Below are positions 23,388-35,793 of a stretch of 64,000 nt of DNA, in pieces. The stretch is from Catonia carolina. Lineage: Eukaryota > Arthropoda > Insecta > Hemiptera > Achilidae. Where the stretch lies: the NCBI GenBank assembly GCA_035578175.1, contig JAQMRL010000001.1:437074639-437138638 (forward strand). The letters run 5' to 3'. Under the pieces are notes generated by a model. It was not told the origin of the DNA. It was given only the letters and a program-made list of their open reading frames with translations, and did no database searches. Position numbers and translations under genes: made by a program. Positions within the stretch are counted from its first letter, which is position 1; every line of letters begins with the position of its first letter.

Positions 23388-23420
23388 TATAATCCATATC
23401 TCAACTTTTGAAAAGTATAT

Positions 23421-23715
23421 ATCTAAAAATAACGTATTACCAATAGTGGCTTAACTCTAAAGAGATTTGATTGCAGTTTGATTACAAAACTTCCGATAAG
23501 CTAAGTTTTAAGTCCATATTACACTTTCTATCTTAAAGTTATTGAATTTTAAATAGTCTTCTAAGCGTTCTGCATAATAGATTATTAAACAGTAAATTAC
23601 TGTAGGAAGTTTGTTTTTAATTAAATATGCAGATAGATTGTCGTTAATGTTTGACAAGCACCCATGCCAATCCTATTTCACGTTGTTAACAATTTTTTTT
23701 TTAAATTCCTAGTTA
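23421..23715. other. AT-rich spacer
   Basis: Nothing supportable. Confidence 0.55.
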
Positions 23716-23716
23716 A

Positions 23717-24044
23717 CCCACCGGGTTGGTCTGGAAGTAAAGTCGTCGCCAGAATCAGCTGTTTAACAGCTGATTTTCGGAGACGAAGGTTCCTGGTTCA
23801 AATCCTAGTAAAAGTAGTTACTTTTATACGGATTTGAATACTAGACTGTGGTTACCGGTGTACTTTGATGGTTGGGGTTTAATTAACCATACTCTCTCAG
23901 GAATGGTTGGCCTGGGTCTGTACAAGACTACACCTCATTTATACTTCATACACATCATCCTCATCTCATTGGGTCATTGGGTTGCTTATTGTTCTGAATT
24001 GAACAGATTGCAACGTACACAAATTAGGAATAAAAAAATAAAAA
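23717..24044 (+). mobile_element. SINE B, left half of tail-to-tail pair
   Basis: Full-length copy with an intact AGCTGTTTAACAGCT head palindrome and GGTTCAAATCC. Its A-rich tail directly meets the tail of the next copy. Confidence 0.88.
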
Positions 24045-24320
24045 TTCCTAGTATGTGTACGTTGCAATCTGTTTAATTTAGAACAATAAGCAACCCCATG
24101 ACCCAATGAGATGAGGATGATGTGTATGACGTGTAAATGAGATGTAGTCTTGTACAGCTCAGACCAACCATTCCTGAGAGAGTATGGTTAATTGAACCCC
24201 AACCATCAAAGTACACCGGTAACCACTTTCTAGCATTCAAATCCGTATAAAAGTAACTACCTTTACTAGGATTTGAACCAGGAACCTTCGTCTCTAAATA
24301 TCAGCTGTTAAACAGCTGAA
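24045..24320 (-). mobile_element. SINE B, right half of tail-to-tail pair
   Basis: An inverted copy that starts at the tail (GTACGTTGCAATCTG on the minus reading) and ends inside the head palindrome. It lacks the A-box region. With 23,717-24,044 it forms an inverted repeat of about 280-bp arms with almost no spacer. Confidence 0.85.
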
Positions 24321-24394
24321 TTAACAAATTAATAATGTATTTTTTCATGTAGTAGTAGTTAAAATATAAAGTATTTTATGAAGTTGGTAAAATT

Positions 24395-24562
24395 TTACGT
24401 GGTGTAGTTAATAAGGCGCTAGTCTATAAAGCGGAAGGTTCGGAGTTCGATTCCTTGCTAGTGTCTGCAATTTATTACCAGTCGAAACCCACCGTTTTAA
24501 TTCTATAACCCCTCGCAGTCACTAGTTACTAAGTTGTTGATGTGACGTTAAATAAAAAATAA
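24395..24562 (+). mobile_element. tRNA-derived SINE, third head type
   Basis: ACGTGGTGTAGTTAATAAGG is A-box-like and GGAGTTCGATTCC B-box-like. The tail, GTTGATGTGACGTTAAATAAA, shares the ACGTTAAA motif of SINE A. Confidence 0.6.
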
Positions 24563-24940
24563 ATTTTAAAATATTTATTCCATATATTTACTAAAGTTTC
24601 CTCTTGTATCTCAGTATGTTACCTAAAATATTGTAGTCACTAACAACTAGATGACTTTGAAACTAAAAAAATTAATGCAGATCTGTATTTTAAAAAGTAT
24701 TAAAACATACATAAAAAATTTATCCACTATCTTTAGAACTTAGTTTTTAAGTTTATTTTGGGTAAATATAGATTATATAAACATCATTGTAAATACCATA
24801 CTATTCTAACGGTTAAACCGCAATACATAATCCGAAGAATACATAATCTAACATTGTTATTTGATGTTTTTAATATCAGACACTTTAAATACCATTTTTA
24901 TCTTACGAATATAAATGTACTCCAGACACCGTTAGTAAAA
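24563..24940. other. AT-rich spacer
   Basis: A 72-codon frame running into the SINE at 24,942 has no features; nothing else is seen. Confidence 0.55.
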
Positions 24941-24941
24941 A

Positions 24942-25106
24942 TAGCCGGCCCGTGGTGCAGAGGTCAGCGTAACTAGTTTCTATTCAGGAGTCCCGGGTTA
25001 TATTCCCGGTCAGGTCTGGCATTTTCTTCACTCATCTTCATATAATATCACCTTTCATCGTCTGCATTAGCAATAATGTGCAAAACAGTAGAAAATAAAA
25101 CAAAAG
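24942..25106 (+). mobile_element. SINE A2
   Basis: GCCGGCCCGTGGTGCAGAGG head, a damaged B-box (GGGTTATATTCCC), CAGGTCTGGCA, then the SINE A tail with CGTCTGCATTAGC. It is a sister of the copy at 52,863. Confidence 0.75.
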
Positions 25107-25207
25107 TTCACTGACTCATCACTAATTATCTTACTTGCAAAATACCTAGAAAGCTTAAATTAGAGGGAATATTCCCATTAGAGTTACAAGGAAACTATTA
25201 AAAAAAA

Positions 25208-25870
25208 AGAAATGGGTGTTCAACCTGTAAACCGATATATTCCATTTACTAAGTTCCGGATAAGCTAGATATGTCTAAAACTCGGTTGAGATGTTACAAA
25301 GTTCAACTACTAAAATGTACCTCTAAGGCGATATTAATGGTGTTCAACCCTTAAACAAAATATTTATTGCTTACTAAGTTCCAGACAAGTTAGATAGTTG
25401 AATTTTGGTGATATAATTTATAGCGCAAATAAAATTTACCCTTTAACAATTTTTAGAATGTACCCTTAAAAGGTTAAAAAGGGTGTATAACACTTAAACC
25501 AATATTTTTTATTTACTAAGTTCCGGACGAGTAACATGGCTGAATTTTGGTCAAGATGTTACGTATTGTGACGCTTAAAAATTTTACACTTCAATTATTT
25601 CAAAACCTTACCCGTAAGGGATTGAAAAATTTCTTCAACTGTTAAATCAATTGTTTTCAGTTTACTTAGTTAAAGACGAGCTAGGTGGTTGAAACTCTGT
25701 AGAGAAATTACTTTTGGTGCACCTAAAAACAATGCCTCTTAACGAATACAAAAATCCACCGATAAGAGGTTGAAAACTATGTTCAACCCTTGAACCAATA
25801 TTTTTTTATTAAGTTCTGGACGAAGTAGATGGCTGAAACTGAGTGAAGGTGTCCAAATATACTATACATG
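25208..25870 (+). repeat. Decayed tandem repeat, about 5 units
   Basis: Units of roughly 130-160 bp each begin near GTTCAACCCTTAAACC and contain a TTACTAAGTTCCGGACGAG / GATGGCTGAAA core. They start near 25,209, 25,340, 25,485, 25,640 and 25,775. Divergence is high and there is no coding potential. Confidence 0.7.
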
Positions 25871-26358
25871 TCAGATTTTTCCGAATCAGAAAATCTTATC
25901 TTTGATTTATTTACTACCCTAATTTAAAAATTATTAAAATGAAACAAAATTTTACTCGAGTGAAGCCGGGACGTGCACCTAGTCTTATTTAAAAGATTAG
26001 ACCTAAACATTTCTTATAGCTGATTCAGAAGTAAAAGTGAATGTAAAAGCTTTCCGAAATCGTTATGGGTTTTCTGAACATACGGGTGTTAGTACTCATC
26101 CAACTATAGATCTACTATAGAAAATAGTAATGCTCGTAAATTTTGACACACTCAATAAAGCACATCAGTTTACGAGAAAACACCATATTATGCTTCTGGG
26201 GCCAGTCCTTATTCTGTACAATAAAGTTTTATGGAATTTCGTCACAACGGAATTCGCATGTTGAATATCGTTTCAATTTATATATCTTAAGTTTACTTTA
26301 TTAATAGTGTTTTTTCGAAAATCAGTTTTATTTTCAAAATTTTGTTGCATTAATTTTT
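25871..26358. other. AT-rich spacer
   Basis: I see no supportable gene or repeat. Confidence 0.55.
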
Positions 26359-27300
26359 ACTTACTCTTGCCTATATGAATATATACAAAGGAAAGTACTG
26401 TTTTCATGTCGATTTTAACAAATCGAGTTTTCACCGGATCTACACGTTTTCAGACCCCCTGAACTCAAAAAAACATGTTTTTAGCGATTGGTCTGTGTAT
26501 GCGTCTGTGTGTCTATGTGCGTGTTTGTAAACAGAATATCTCAAGAACGGAACATTGAAAGAACTTGAAATTTAAGTTACATACCACTACCGGATCCGAC
26601 ACGAACATTTTCATCAAAATCGGTTAACCGGAAGTAGTAGTTTATTCGTGTAATTTTTCAATTTTTTGCGATTTTCTCAAAAACTGGTGCTACGATTTTT
26701 TAAAATCGCCTGGTTTACTCAATATTTTATTCTCTACAAGATAGGGTAGGCGCCATGTTTGCTGAAATTCTTGGTGAGGCTGTTTTCACGTAAAAAAATA
26801 CTTTTTTAAGGTCACGGCTCTAATAATGTATTTTAGCGCAAAAATTTATACAACAAAAGTTGTAGAGAATTGAAAATTCGACAGCTTTTATTTTAAACAT
26901 TTTTTTTGTATAACGCTTAGTTTAGCAGTAATTAGCAATTTTCTGTTTTTTCTCACGAAAACGTGTGAAAAATCGATTTTTTAAGATTTCGGCCTTAGTA
27001 TGCATTTTATGACAAAAGTGTATAATTGAATATATAGAAAATTAAAAGATCTAAAACTTTTATTCCGAGCATTTTTCTCTACAGAGCCTAGTTTAACGTG
27101 AAAAAGTGATTTTCCGTATTTTTAAGGCAAACTGAGAACGATTTTCATTTTGCGTCTTTCATATATGATTAAAATTAGGTTATGTTTATTGAGGTTAGTT
27201 TTTTGTTTATTTTTAATGTTTTATTACTAATGTTAGGTTTATTGTTAATTATTTGTATTGCCAAGAGAAAGTTGTGTGAGTGTTTCACATCAGATTTTTT
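26359..27300 (+). mobile_element. Helentron-like element (family D)
   Basis: Complete copy: ACTTACTCTTGCC start (one change), a degraded TG tract at 26,494-26,528, inverted subterminal CCAAGAGAAAGT at 27,261, the hairpin GTGTGAGTGTTTCACAT and a terminal T-run. Confidence 0.75.
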
Positions 27301-27856
27301 AATTTGTGTACGTTCAAATCTAAAGATATATTAATCAATGCCTCTCGAAATTCCTGATATTTTTTTAACTCGCGTATCTTTCTAAAAAACACAATCCAGA
27401 CTGTAGTTATTTTGAAATGGTTTTAACCAAAATAAGTAAAAATATTTTACTAAACGATCAATAAGGAGGTACAGTCTTTTATCACTGTATTCTAAATATG
27501 TTTTTCAAGCACAGTTTCAATGTAAGTATATTTGTGGATACAAATAAATGAGAAGCCTTCGTTGGTTCACTAACTTACTCATCCCTAATTCTCTAACTTC
27601 CCTATTACCTAGGTAGCTGAACATTAAGCATTTATTCCGCAGGGATTGAACTAAAATTAAGGCTTTTACATTTTTACCGTTTTTCTCTAAGGAGTAAACG
27701 TTACTGAAGAAAAATATAGTAATTTTGTACCATTCCGAAAAACTACACACCTAAAAATATTCATGCGTATTCCATGATTAATATCTAGAAAATATAAATA
27801 TTTGATTTTTTCTGATTCCTCCTAAAGAAAATAGAGGAGTTTAGAGGACTCTACAA
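27301..27856. other. AT-rich spacer
   Basis: A 77-codon minus frame at 27,517 has no features. Nothing else. Confidence 0.55.
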
Positions 27857-28170
27857 CCACCGGGTTAATCTAGAGGTGAAGGCGTCGCCAAAATCAGTTG
27901 TTTAACAGCTGATTTTCGGAGACGAAGGTTCCTGGTTCAAATCCTAGTAAAGGTACTGTAGTTACTTTTATACGGATTTGAATAATAGACAGTGGTTACC
28001 GGTGTACTTTGATGGTTGGGATTTAATTAACTCTCTCAGGAATGGTCGGCCTGGGTCTATACAAGATTACACCTCATTTACACGTCATACACATCATCCT
28101 TATCTCATTGGGTCATGGGGTTGCTAAATTGAACAGATTGCAACGTACACAAATTAGGAATAAAAAATAA
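27857..28170 (+). mobile_element. SINE B
   Basis: Complete head with palindrome and B-box. Internal deletions remove part of the CATACTCTCTCAGG and TTATTGTTCTGAATTG segments. Confidence 0.85.
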
Positions 28171-29122
28171 ATAAAAAAATTACTCTACTTCAATAAAATT
28201 ATCAGAAATAACATTTTATATCATTTATATTTTTTCCCAAAGAGCGGTTTTTCTGAAAATTGGCAAAAGCAGGTCCATACTTACAATGATGCCCAGAAAC
28301 AGTAATGCGGAGTAAAATTGATAAACACCATAAATAATTTTATTTAATGCACCTTCCTGAGCCCAAACTTTACTATAAATAGCTGACTAACTCTAGATTG
28401 AAAAATAATTGAAGATTAAAAATATTTTGTAATTGGCTTCTGACGATAGAGGATGCAATATTAAATTCTATTCCTTGGCAATTTTACAATATCAATTCTA
28501 CTCCTTGAAATACTCGTATAAATGGTCTGTTTAAAATTTTATTTGTTATTAAAAAAGCTTTTTGTTTTTGTTTATTTTTTATATAATATTTTTATTGCGT
28601 TGTAAATAATTAAGAAAGAAGAGAAGTATTAAATGTTTTGTAATAATTGTTAATTTGTTTTTATGTTATACATTTTTGTTAATTACAGCTCTGGGTTGTA
28701 TTTTTTTAATGTGTTAGTTGAAAACCATTTATGGAATTTATTGCATTGTTATCTATATTTAATTTTCAATTTATTTCTATGTTTGTTCTCTAATTTAATT
28801 AATATGTTTTTATTGTTCAACTCTTCAATTATCAATTGGTATGTATTCTTTAAAAGAATTCTGTTTATTTTTCACGTCATTTGTTTATGAAATAAATATT
28901 TAGATAAACTTTCGGATGGTTAAACTATATTGTATAGTTCCTGAATACAGAATAAATGTTAAAAAAATGTATTGTTATACAAGAGGTTATACTTTTAAAA
29001 GTTATATTTTAAAAGAAATTGAGAACTTCACATTACTGAAATTTACTCAATTAGACAGCTGTATGTTTTAAATGTATTAGGCACGACTTTGAACAGGGAT
29101 CTCGAGTTGAGTTTTCTCGTAT
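28171..29122. other. AT-rich spacer
   Basis: A hydrophobic 75-codon frame at 28,663 reflects T-rich composition. No gene is supported. Confidence 0.6.
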
Positions 29123-29123
29123 G

Positions 29124-29520
29124 TTGTTGTTGTTTAGGTCATCAGCCGAAAAGCTGGTTTGAACCTTTAGAGGTTTTACTAAGTAAAACGAGAAGTGAGG
29201 TGGTTTACCATTGCCTTCCTCACTGAATGGAAAAGTATGCTTATCAGCATGCCAGGCCCTCTGAAAAGCATATATTTTCCACTCTGCAAATGACACCTTC
29301 ACTTCATTCACCACAGGGTCTGGCTGTATAATGAAATTCATTACTTTCAGAGGAGACAACTCTGATTAGTGTCTTTTACACCTCTACCTCTTCTGTTCTT
29401 AAATGGTTCAGTCATTTAATTGGCTGACCATGTGATAAGAAACAGAACTATTTATTTTAGCCCTGCAACGAACAGATTGAGAGTAAAACATATGACCCTC
29501 CGCCTGTCTGTTATGGGCAG
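29124..29520 (-). mobile_element. Repeat C, minus strand, near full length
   Basis: Runs from GTTGTTGTTTAGGTCATCAG to CTGTCTGTTATGGGCAG on the plus strand. Its internal frame of about 70 codons (with FSEEGNGKPPHFSFYLVKPL on the minus strand) is open, as in two other copies. Confidence 0.85.
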
Positions 29521-29760
29521 TCTCGTATGTTATCAGCTGTTATTAAAACCAAATTTCCATATTTTTTAAAGTATAAAAATACGAAACTCTATCATACATC
29601 GAAATTCTAACTCAAACACAGTATACTCGATTACAAATTCTAAAATACAAATAAATTATAAAATTATAAAATAGTAGTAATTGTACAAATAATACACTCG
29701 TTTCTATTCAAATTGAATAAATTATACGATTCCAGCCATATGAATAATGTCACACCTACT

Positions 29761-30157
29761 GTTGTGTTGTTTAGGTGATCAGCCGAAAGGCAGTTTTGAA
29801 CCTGTAGAGGTTTTACTAAATAAAATGAGGAGTGAGGTGGTTTACTATTGCCTTCCTCACTGAGTGGAAAGAACGCTTATCAGCATGCCGAGCCCTCTGA
29901 AAAGCACATATTTTTCCACTCTGCAAATTACACCTTTACTTCATTCACCACAGGGTCTGGCTGTATAATGAAATTCATTTTTTTCAGAGGAGATAACTCT
30001 GATTAGTGTCTTTTACACCCCTACCTTTTCTGTTCATAAATGATTCAGTCATTTAATTGGCTGACCATGTGATAAGAAACAGAACTATTTATTTTACCTC
30101 TGCAACGAACAGATTGAATGTAAATAATTTGACACACCACCTGTCTGTTATGGGCGT
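29761..30157 (-). mobile_element. Repeat C, full length with exact 13-bp TSD
   Basis: TGTCACACCTACT at 29,748-29,760 and 30,158-30,170 flank the element exactly. This fixes its ends: 5' (minus strand) at GCCCATAACAGACAGGTGG and 3' at an AAC-rich tail. A 13-bp TSD with a simple tail is the mark of target-primed reverse transcription. Confidence 0.92.
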
Positions 30158-30170
30158 TGTCACACCTACT

Positions 30171-31182
30171 ACAAAATCCAAAAAGTGATTTAAAAATGCT
30201 GGATATTATATGAAACAGCGACGAGGGTTTACCACTAAGTGATTTCCTCAATCAAGACGAAGACAGCTCATTAAACATAAACATCTTAAGTAAATACTTT
30301 TATTCAAGATAATCAACGTATTAACTTGCTTAACCGGTGTTACTTAACAATTTTTATATTCACTGCACCATTTAGCTAACCCGAAAGCCATTTAAACGGT
30401 TTTTACAAACATTATAGCATTGTCATGAACAGTATAAGGTTAAGATGAATCTTACAAGGTCAGTAAAAAATATTACAAAAAGTGTGAGGAGGTTTAATAG
30501 ATTCTGAACATGTTTAACCAGGTGACATATTTTACATTACACGCTATACATATAAATGAAATTGTAAGGAATTTTTAAATTTTAACGATAATAATGAATC
30601 TTCTAATAGAATAATTGAATTTATTTCATACACTTGTTTATAACACTAAACGGTAGACTTTTTCTTTTGCAACAAACGAGCGTATCGCAATGTAGTAGCC
30701 TACAAACTAGTAAGCCTTTTATTTATTATGTATGTTATTAATACTAGAACATTTAAGACACGAACAGAATGCTGAAGAGTCATGCAAACACTACCAACTC
30801 TACTGCATGTAATTTCTATCACATGTAAAATAACAAATAATTGTGCTGTTATATTATTAAAACCATACTTGGTTAACAATAGCTAAACTTTTTTATGTAA
30901 CGCACTACTAACCTCTGCCGTGTAAAATTTAATTTTTAATTAGCCTACTATATTGAAAGTAAAAAAGACAATTAATTGTTTACTTTAATTAAAGATAGGT
31001 TACACTTCAATATAAGATTGCATATAATTTTCTATTTTTAATTGTCTACTTCTAGATTATCTCTTCGCAGTAAACACAATTTCACAGTTCCAAGACCATT
31101 TAAAACATCATATTATAAAACCTGAACAACTTTGTAGCTGCAAAAATATTTACTAAGTTTCCAGTTGATATTAAAAAAATTT
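30171..31182. other. AT-rich spacer
   Basis: No gene or repeat that I can support. Confidence 0.6.
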
Positions 31183-32112
31183 GGTGTGAAACACTCACAC
31201 AACTTTCTCTTACCAATGCAAATAATGACCAATATAACCTAACATTATTAATAAAACATTAGAAATAAACAAAAACTGACTTTAATAAAATAACCTAATT
31301 TCAATCTTGAGTGGAAAACGCAAAATGAAAATCAACCTCAGTTTAGCTTAAAAATACGGAAAATCACTCATTCACGCTAAACTAGGCTCTGTAGAGAAAA
31401 ATGCTATAATTAAAGTTGTAGACCTTTTAATTTCCTATAAATTTTATTATAAGTACACTTTTGTCGTAAAATGCATTCTAAGGCCGAAATAATAAAATAA
31501 TCGATTTTTTACACGTTTTCGTGTAAAAAAAGAGAAAATTGCTAATTACTGCTAAACTAAGCGTTATACAAAAAAGTTTACAATAAAAGCTGTCGAATTT
31601 TAAATTCTCTACAACTTTTATATAAATTTTTGCGCTAAAATGCATATTAAAGCCGTGATCTTAAAAAAAGTATTTTTTTACGTGAAAACAGCCTCACCAA
31701 GAATTTCAGCAAACTGACGCCTACCCTATCTTGTGGAAAATAAAAAAATGAGTAAACCAGGCGATTTTTAAAAAAAATCGTAGGACCAGTTTTTGAGAAA
31801 ATCGCAAAAAGTGAAAAATTATACGAATAAACTACTACTTCCGGTTGACCGATTTTAATGAAAATGTTCGTGTCGTTTTCGGTAGTGGTATGTAACTTAA
31901 GTTTCAAGTTTTAAGTTCGTACGATGTTCCGTTCTTGAGATATTCTGTTCACACACACTCTCACAGACACACACACAGACCAATCGCTAAAAACATGTTT
32001 TTTTGGGTTAAGGGGGTCTGAAAACGTGTAGATCTGGTGAAAAATCGATTTCGAAAAATCGACATGAAGACAATACTTTCCTTCCTATTTATTCATATAG
32101 GCAAGAGAAAGT
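31183..32112 (-). mobile_element. Helentron-like element (family D), minus strand
   Basis: Both ends are present (TTTGGTGTGAAACACTCACAC hairpin side near 31,190; GCAAGAGAAAGT at 32,101-32,112). The CA tract is short. Minus frames inside it, such as TTENDTNIFIKIGQPEVVVY, recur in other copies but are broken by stops, so I treat them as non-coding. Confidence 0.78.
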
Positions 32113-32139
32113 AAATATACATAAATTTTTTGTAATTCT

Positions 32140-32450
32140 TTATCCCTAATGTATGTACGTTGCAATCTGTTCAATTCAGAACAATAAGCAACCCCATGAC
32201 CCAATAAGATTAGGACGATGTGTATGACGTGTAAATGAGGTGTAATCTTGTACAGACCCAGGCCGACCATTCCTGGAAGATTATGGTTAATAAAACCCCA
32301 ACCATCAAAATACACCGGTAACCACTGTCTAGTATTCAAATCCGTATAAAAGTAACTACCTTCACTAGGATTTGTAAACCAAGAACCTTCGTCTCCGAAA
32401 ATCATTGAGGCGACTACTTTACTTCTAGACCAAACCGGGGGGGGGGGGGG
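32140..32450 (-). mobile_element. SINE B, minus strand, ending in a 14-G run
   Basis: The body is intact but the head lacks the palindrome. At the 5' end the expected CCCGG is replaced by an uninterrupted G14 run (32,437-32,450). This is either an unusual expansion of the CCGGG head or a sequencing/assembly artefact. Confidence 0.8.
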
Positions 32451-32845
32451 TCATTTAAAATAATAGTAACGATTTTTATTTATGTTTTGTCTTTATTTAG
32501 TAACAACTACAACTGTATATTTATAAATACAAGTAGGTATTTAAGATGTACCACATGTTTAATGTCCTGTTTTCGGCTTGATTGAGGGAATCACCCAGTG
32601 GCAAACCCTTGTTGTTTTATCCATATTTCCATAATTAATCCATATTTCACCATCTTTTTAATCTCCTTTGTGGATTTTGTGGTAGGTGTGGGTGTGACAA
32701 TTTTATTTCTGGATTCGTATGATTTATTTAAGACTGTTGTTAAATTGTTTGGTTTAGTTTATTGGCTTCACGCCAGGTGGCACCGTTGATATATTAATCT
32801 TGTATTTTTAATGGAAGCGAGTGTATAATTGATTAGATTGGTGAA
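32451..32845. other. Spacer
   Basis: A 63-codon frame at 32,598-32,789 is T-rich and lacks protein features. Nothing else. Confidence 0.5.
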
Positions 32846-32846
32846 A

Positions 32847-33640
32847 ATCTGACTTTAAGTGGTAGATACCCCACCAGGTTAGTCTAGTGGTGAAGTCAGC
32901 TGTTTAACAGCTGATTTTCGGAGACGAAGGTCCCTGGTTCAAATCTTACCTAAGGTAGTTACTTAATTCAGATTTTAGTACTAGAAACCCACCGGGATGG
33001 TCTAGAGGTAAAGTCGTCGCCAAAACCAGCTGTTTAACAGCTGATTTTCGGAGACGAAGGTTCCTGGTTCAAATCCTAGTAAAGGAAGTTACTTTTATAC
33101 GGATTTGAATACTAGACAGTGGTCACCGGTGTACTTTGATGGTTGGGGTTTAATTAACCATAATCTCTTAGGAATGGTCGGCCTGGGTCTGTACAAGACT
33201 ACACTTCATTTACATATCATACAAATCATCCTCATCTCATTGGGTTATAGGGTTGCTTATTGTTCTAAATTGAACAGATTGCAACGTACACAAATTAGGA
33301 ATAAAATATCTGACTTTAAGCGGTAGATAACCCACCAGGTTGGTCTAGTGGTAAAGTCAGCTGTTTAACAGCTGATTTTCGGAGACGAAGGTCCCTGGTT
33401 CAAATCTTACCTAAGGTAGTTATTTAATTCGGATTTTAGTACTAGACAGTGGATACCGGTGTACTTTGACGGTTGAGGTTCAGTTACCGTACTTTCTCAG
33501 GAATGATCGAGCTATATCTGTATGTGACTACACAAATCACTTACACATCTTACGTATCATACTCATCTCATTGGGTTGATAAATGTTATAAATTGAACAG
33601 AGTACAACGTAGGCCTCCACAAATTAGGGTTAAAAAACGC
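32847..33640 (+). mobile_element. Cluster of SINE B copies with a local duplication
   Basis: A SINE B subtype (CCCACCAGGTTGGTCTAGTGG head) occurs first as a 5' fragment (32,869-32,985) and again in full at 33,329-33,640. Both are preceded by the same TCTGACTTTAAGYGGTAGATA. A standard SINE B (32,986-33,305) lies between them. A segmental duplication plus a SINE insertion explains the layout. Confidence 0.8.
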
Positions 33641-33796
33641 TGTAGATAGTGCGGAATGACTACTTCAAACGTATAATTAAAACAAATTAATTTTTACTGC
33701 ACTAAATCATATGTTTTTATGTGAAATAATCTTATAAATGTTGTAAATAATGTTAAAAGTTGTAAATCATTAGTATTTTTGTTACAACTAATTTTT

Positions 33797-34769
33797 ACTT
33801 TCTCTTGCCTATATGAATATATATAGGAAGGAAAGTATTGTTTTCATGTCGATTTTTCGAAATCGAGTTTTCACCGGATCTATACGTTTTCAGACCCCCT
33901 GAATCCAAAAAACATGTTTTTAGCGATTGGTCTGTGTGTGTGTCTGTGTGTCTGTGTGTCTGTGTGTGTGTCTGTGTGTGTGTGTGTGAACAGAATATCT
34001 CAAGAACGGAACATCGTACGAACTTGAAACTTGAAACTTAAGTTACATACCACTACCGGACGCGACACGAACATTTTCATCAAAATCGGTCAACCGGAAG
34101 TAGTAGTTTATTCGTATAATTTTTCAGTTTTTTGCGATTTTCTCAAAAACTGGTCCTACGATTTTTTTTAAAATCGCCTATTTTACTCAATTTTTTATTC
34201 TCTACAAGATAGGGTAGGCGCCATGTCAGCTGAAATTCTCGGTGAGGCTTTTTTCACGTAAAAACGTTGTTTTTTTAAGATTACGGCTTTAATATAAATT
34301 TTAGCGCAAAAACTTATATAATAAAAGTTGTAGAGAATTTAAAAACCTACAACTTATGTTTCAAACATTTTTTTGTATGACGCTTAGTTTAGCGGTAATT
34401 TGCGATTTTCTGTTTTTTTCTCACGAAAACGTGAGAAAAATCGATTTTTTTAACATTTCGGTCTTAGTATGCATTTTACGACAAAAGTGTATATAATAAA
34501 AGTTATAGAAAATTAAAAGATCTACAACTTTTGTTTAGAGAATTTTTCTCTACAGAGCCTAGTTCAGCGTGAAAGTGTGATTTTCCGTTTTTTTAAGCCA
34601 AATTGAGTTCGATTTTCATTTTGCGTCTTCCACTCATGATTAAAATAAGGTTATGTTTTTGAGGTTAGTTTTTGTTCATTTCTAATGTTTTAATACTAAT
34701 GTTAGGTTTATTGTTAATTATTTGCATTGGCAAGAGAAAGTTGTGTGAGTGTTTCACACCAGATTTTTA
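33797..34769 (+). mobile_element. Helentron-like element (family D)
   Basis: Complete copy with ACTTTCTCTTGCC, a (TG)n/TCTG tract (33,931-33,988), subterminal GGCAAGAGAAAGT (34,729-34,741), the hairpin and AGATTTTTA. It is one of the best preserved copies; the 67-codon frame at its start is also seen at 57,260 and 22,095 and includes the TG tract. Confidence 0.8.
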
Positions 34770-35326
34770 TGTTTCATAAACTCTTAGGTTGTTTATTTAC
34801 AATCAGTAAATTATTGAATAACAAGAAAATTTTGTATCTTTAGAAAATAAATCTTTATGGAAATATTGTACTTCCCACTGACGTAACTCCAATGAATTTA
34901 CTTAAAAGAACAGAAATTCCAAGCTAATTCAACATAAAATTGCGGGGTTTTCAAGTGAATAAAACGAAAATTAATCTACTTTGTTGTTTATTTGTGGTTT
35001 TCAATAGTCATATTTTATTTTAGGATTGAGAGTATGTTTTGTAAGGGAAGAGCTCAATGACTTTAAACAAAAGTATTCTTTAATTTCCATACTACAATAT
35101 GCCAATAAAACGTAAGTATACAATATATTTTTTTATTTGCTGTCCTTTTACTAGTAGTATTATGCGTAACGGCATTACATCGTTATTAAAAGGTCGTTCA
35201 AAAAACCGAATGCATTGATTAACCGAATTGCCTATGGTCCCAGTAAGTTGGAATTTTCGAATTTCTACTATTGGTTAAAAAATATAAGAAGAAACTATCA
35301 AAAGTAAGGTTATTTTTTTTTGGACC
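34770..35326. other. AT-rich spacer
   Basis: Nothing supportable. Confidence 0.55.
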
Positions 35327-35449
35327 TTAACAGGTTGACTCCCATGAGACACTTGTACGTCTCTCACCAGATCTGTAGCCTAAAATTTACTTTTGAGAGA
35401 CTGATCCGTCTCTCACGTAATAGTGTTTTTAATAGAATCGTGAGACGGT

Positions 35450-35686
35450 TTGGATGCTTTTACAGATTTTTACACATTACAGTACAAGGTGTATGCTGGC
35501 AAAGAAAAACAGAAGCAGCTAGACTCAGTGTCTACAAAAGTCGTGATGCAATTAGTAAAACTAGACTCTGGTCTGTGTCTCCATGTAGACAACTGGTACT
35601 CAAGTTTACCACCGCCGAACAACTGCTTGATAGAGAGACGCATCATCAATATTTATGTAGTTTTATTGAAAAATAGCCCAAAGTAA
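35450..35686 (+). pseudogene. piggyBac-like transposase fragment
   Basis: A 78-codon frame starting at TTG rather than ATG, so truncated at its N-terminus. It reads through a YKVYAGKEK segment and KVVMQLVKLDSG to HVDNWYSSLPPPNNCLIERR. The GxxVYVDNWYSSLPL-type block is a recognisable core motif of the DDE_Tnp_1_7 (piggyBac) transposase; the Asp in VDNWY is one of its conserved acidic positions. Only about 15% of a normal ~600-residue enzyme is present, so it is inactive. The flanking TTAA and subterminal repeats agree. Confidence 0.72.
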
Positions 35687-35793
35687 ATTATTTATAAAAT
35701 ACATATAATATTTTATGGAAATAAAAGTAAAATTTCAGTGAGAGAAATTTCATATTTTTACTCTTGAGTACCTGATCAGTCTCTCACCTAAAC

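Larger units (their letters stand above)
21345..23420. repeat. Paralogue of the 12.1-13.5 kb segment, with two insertions
   Basis: 21,345-21,462, 22,335-22,588 and 23,388-23,420 are colinear with 12,140-12,470 and 13,430-13,510. Here the Helentron-like element sits at a different position (21,463) and a palindromic element is added at 22,590. Each copy therefore gives the empty site for the other copy's insertions. Confidence 0.8.

Noticed and set aside
25208..25870. CRISPR-like array
   Set aside because: The repeats are long, degenerate and AT-rich without uniform spacers. No cas genes or other prokaryotic features occur, and the window is eukaryotic.
35320..35676. 118-codon plus-strand frame
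   Set aside because: It is an alternative frame over the piggyBac transposase fragment; the other frame has the recognisable VDNWYSSLP block.
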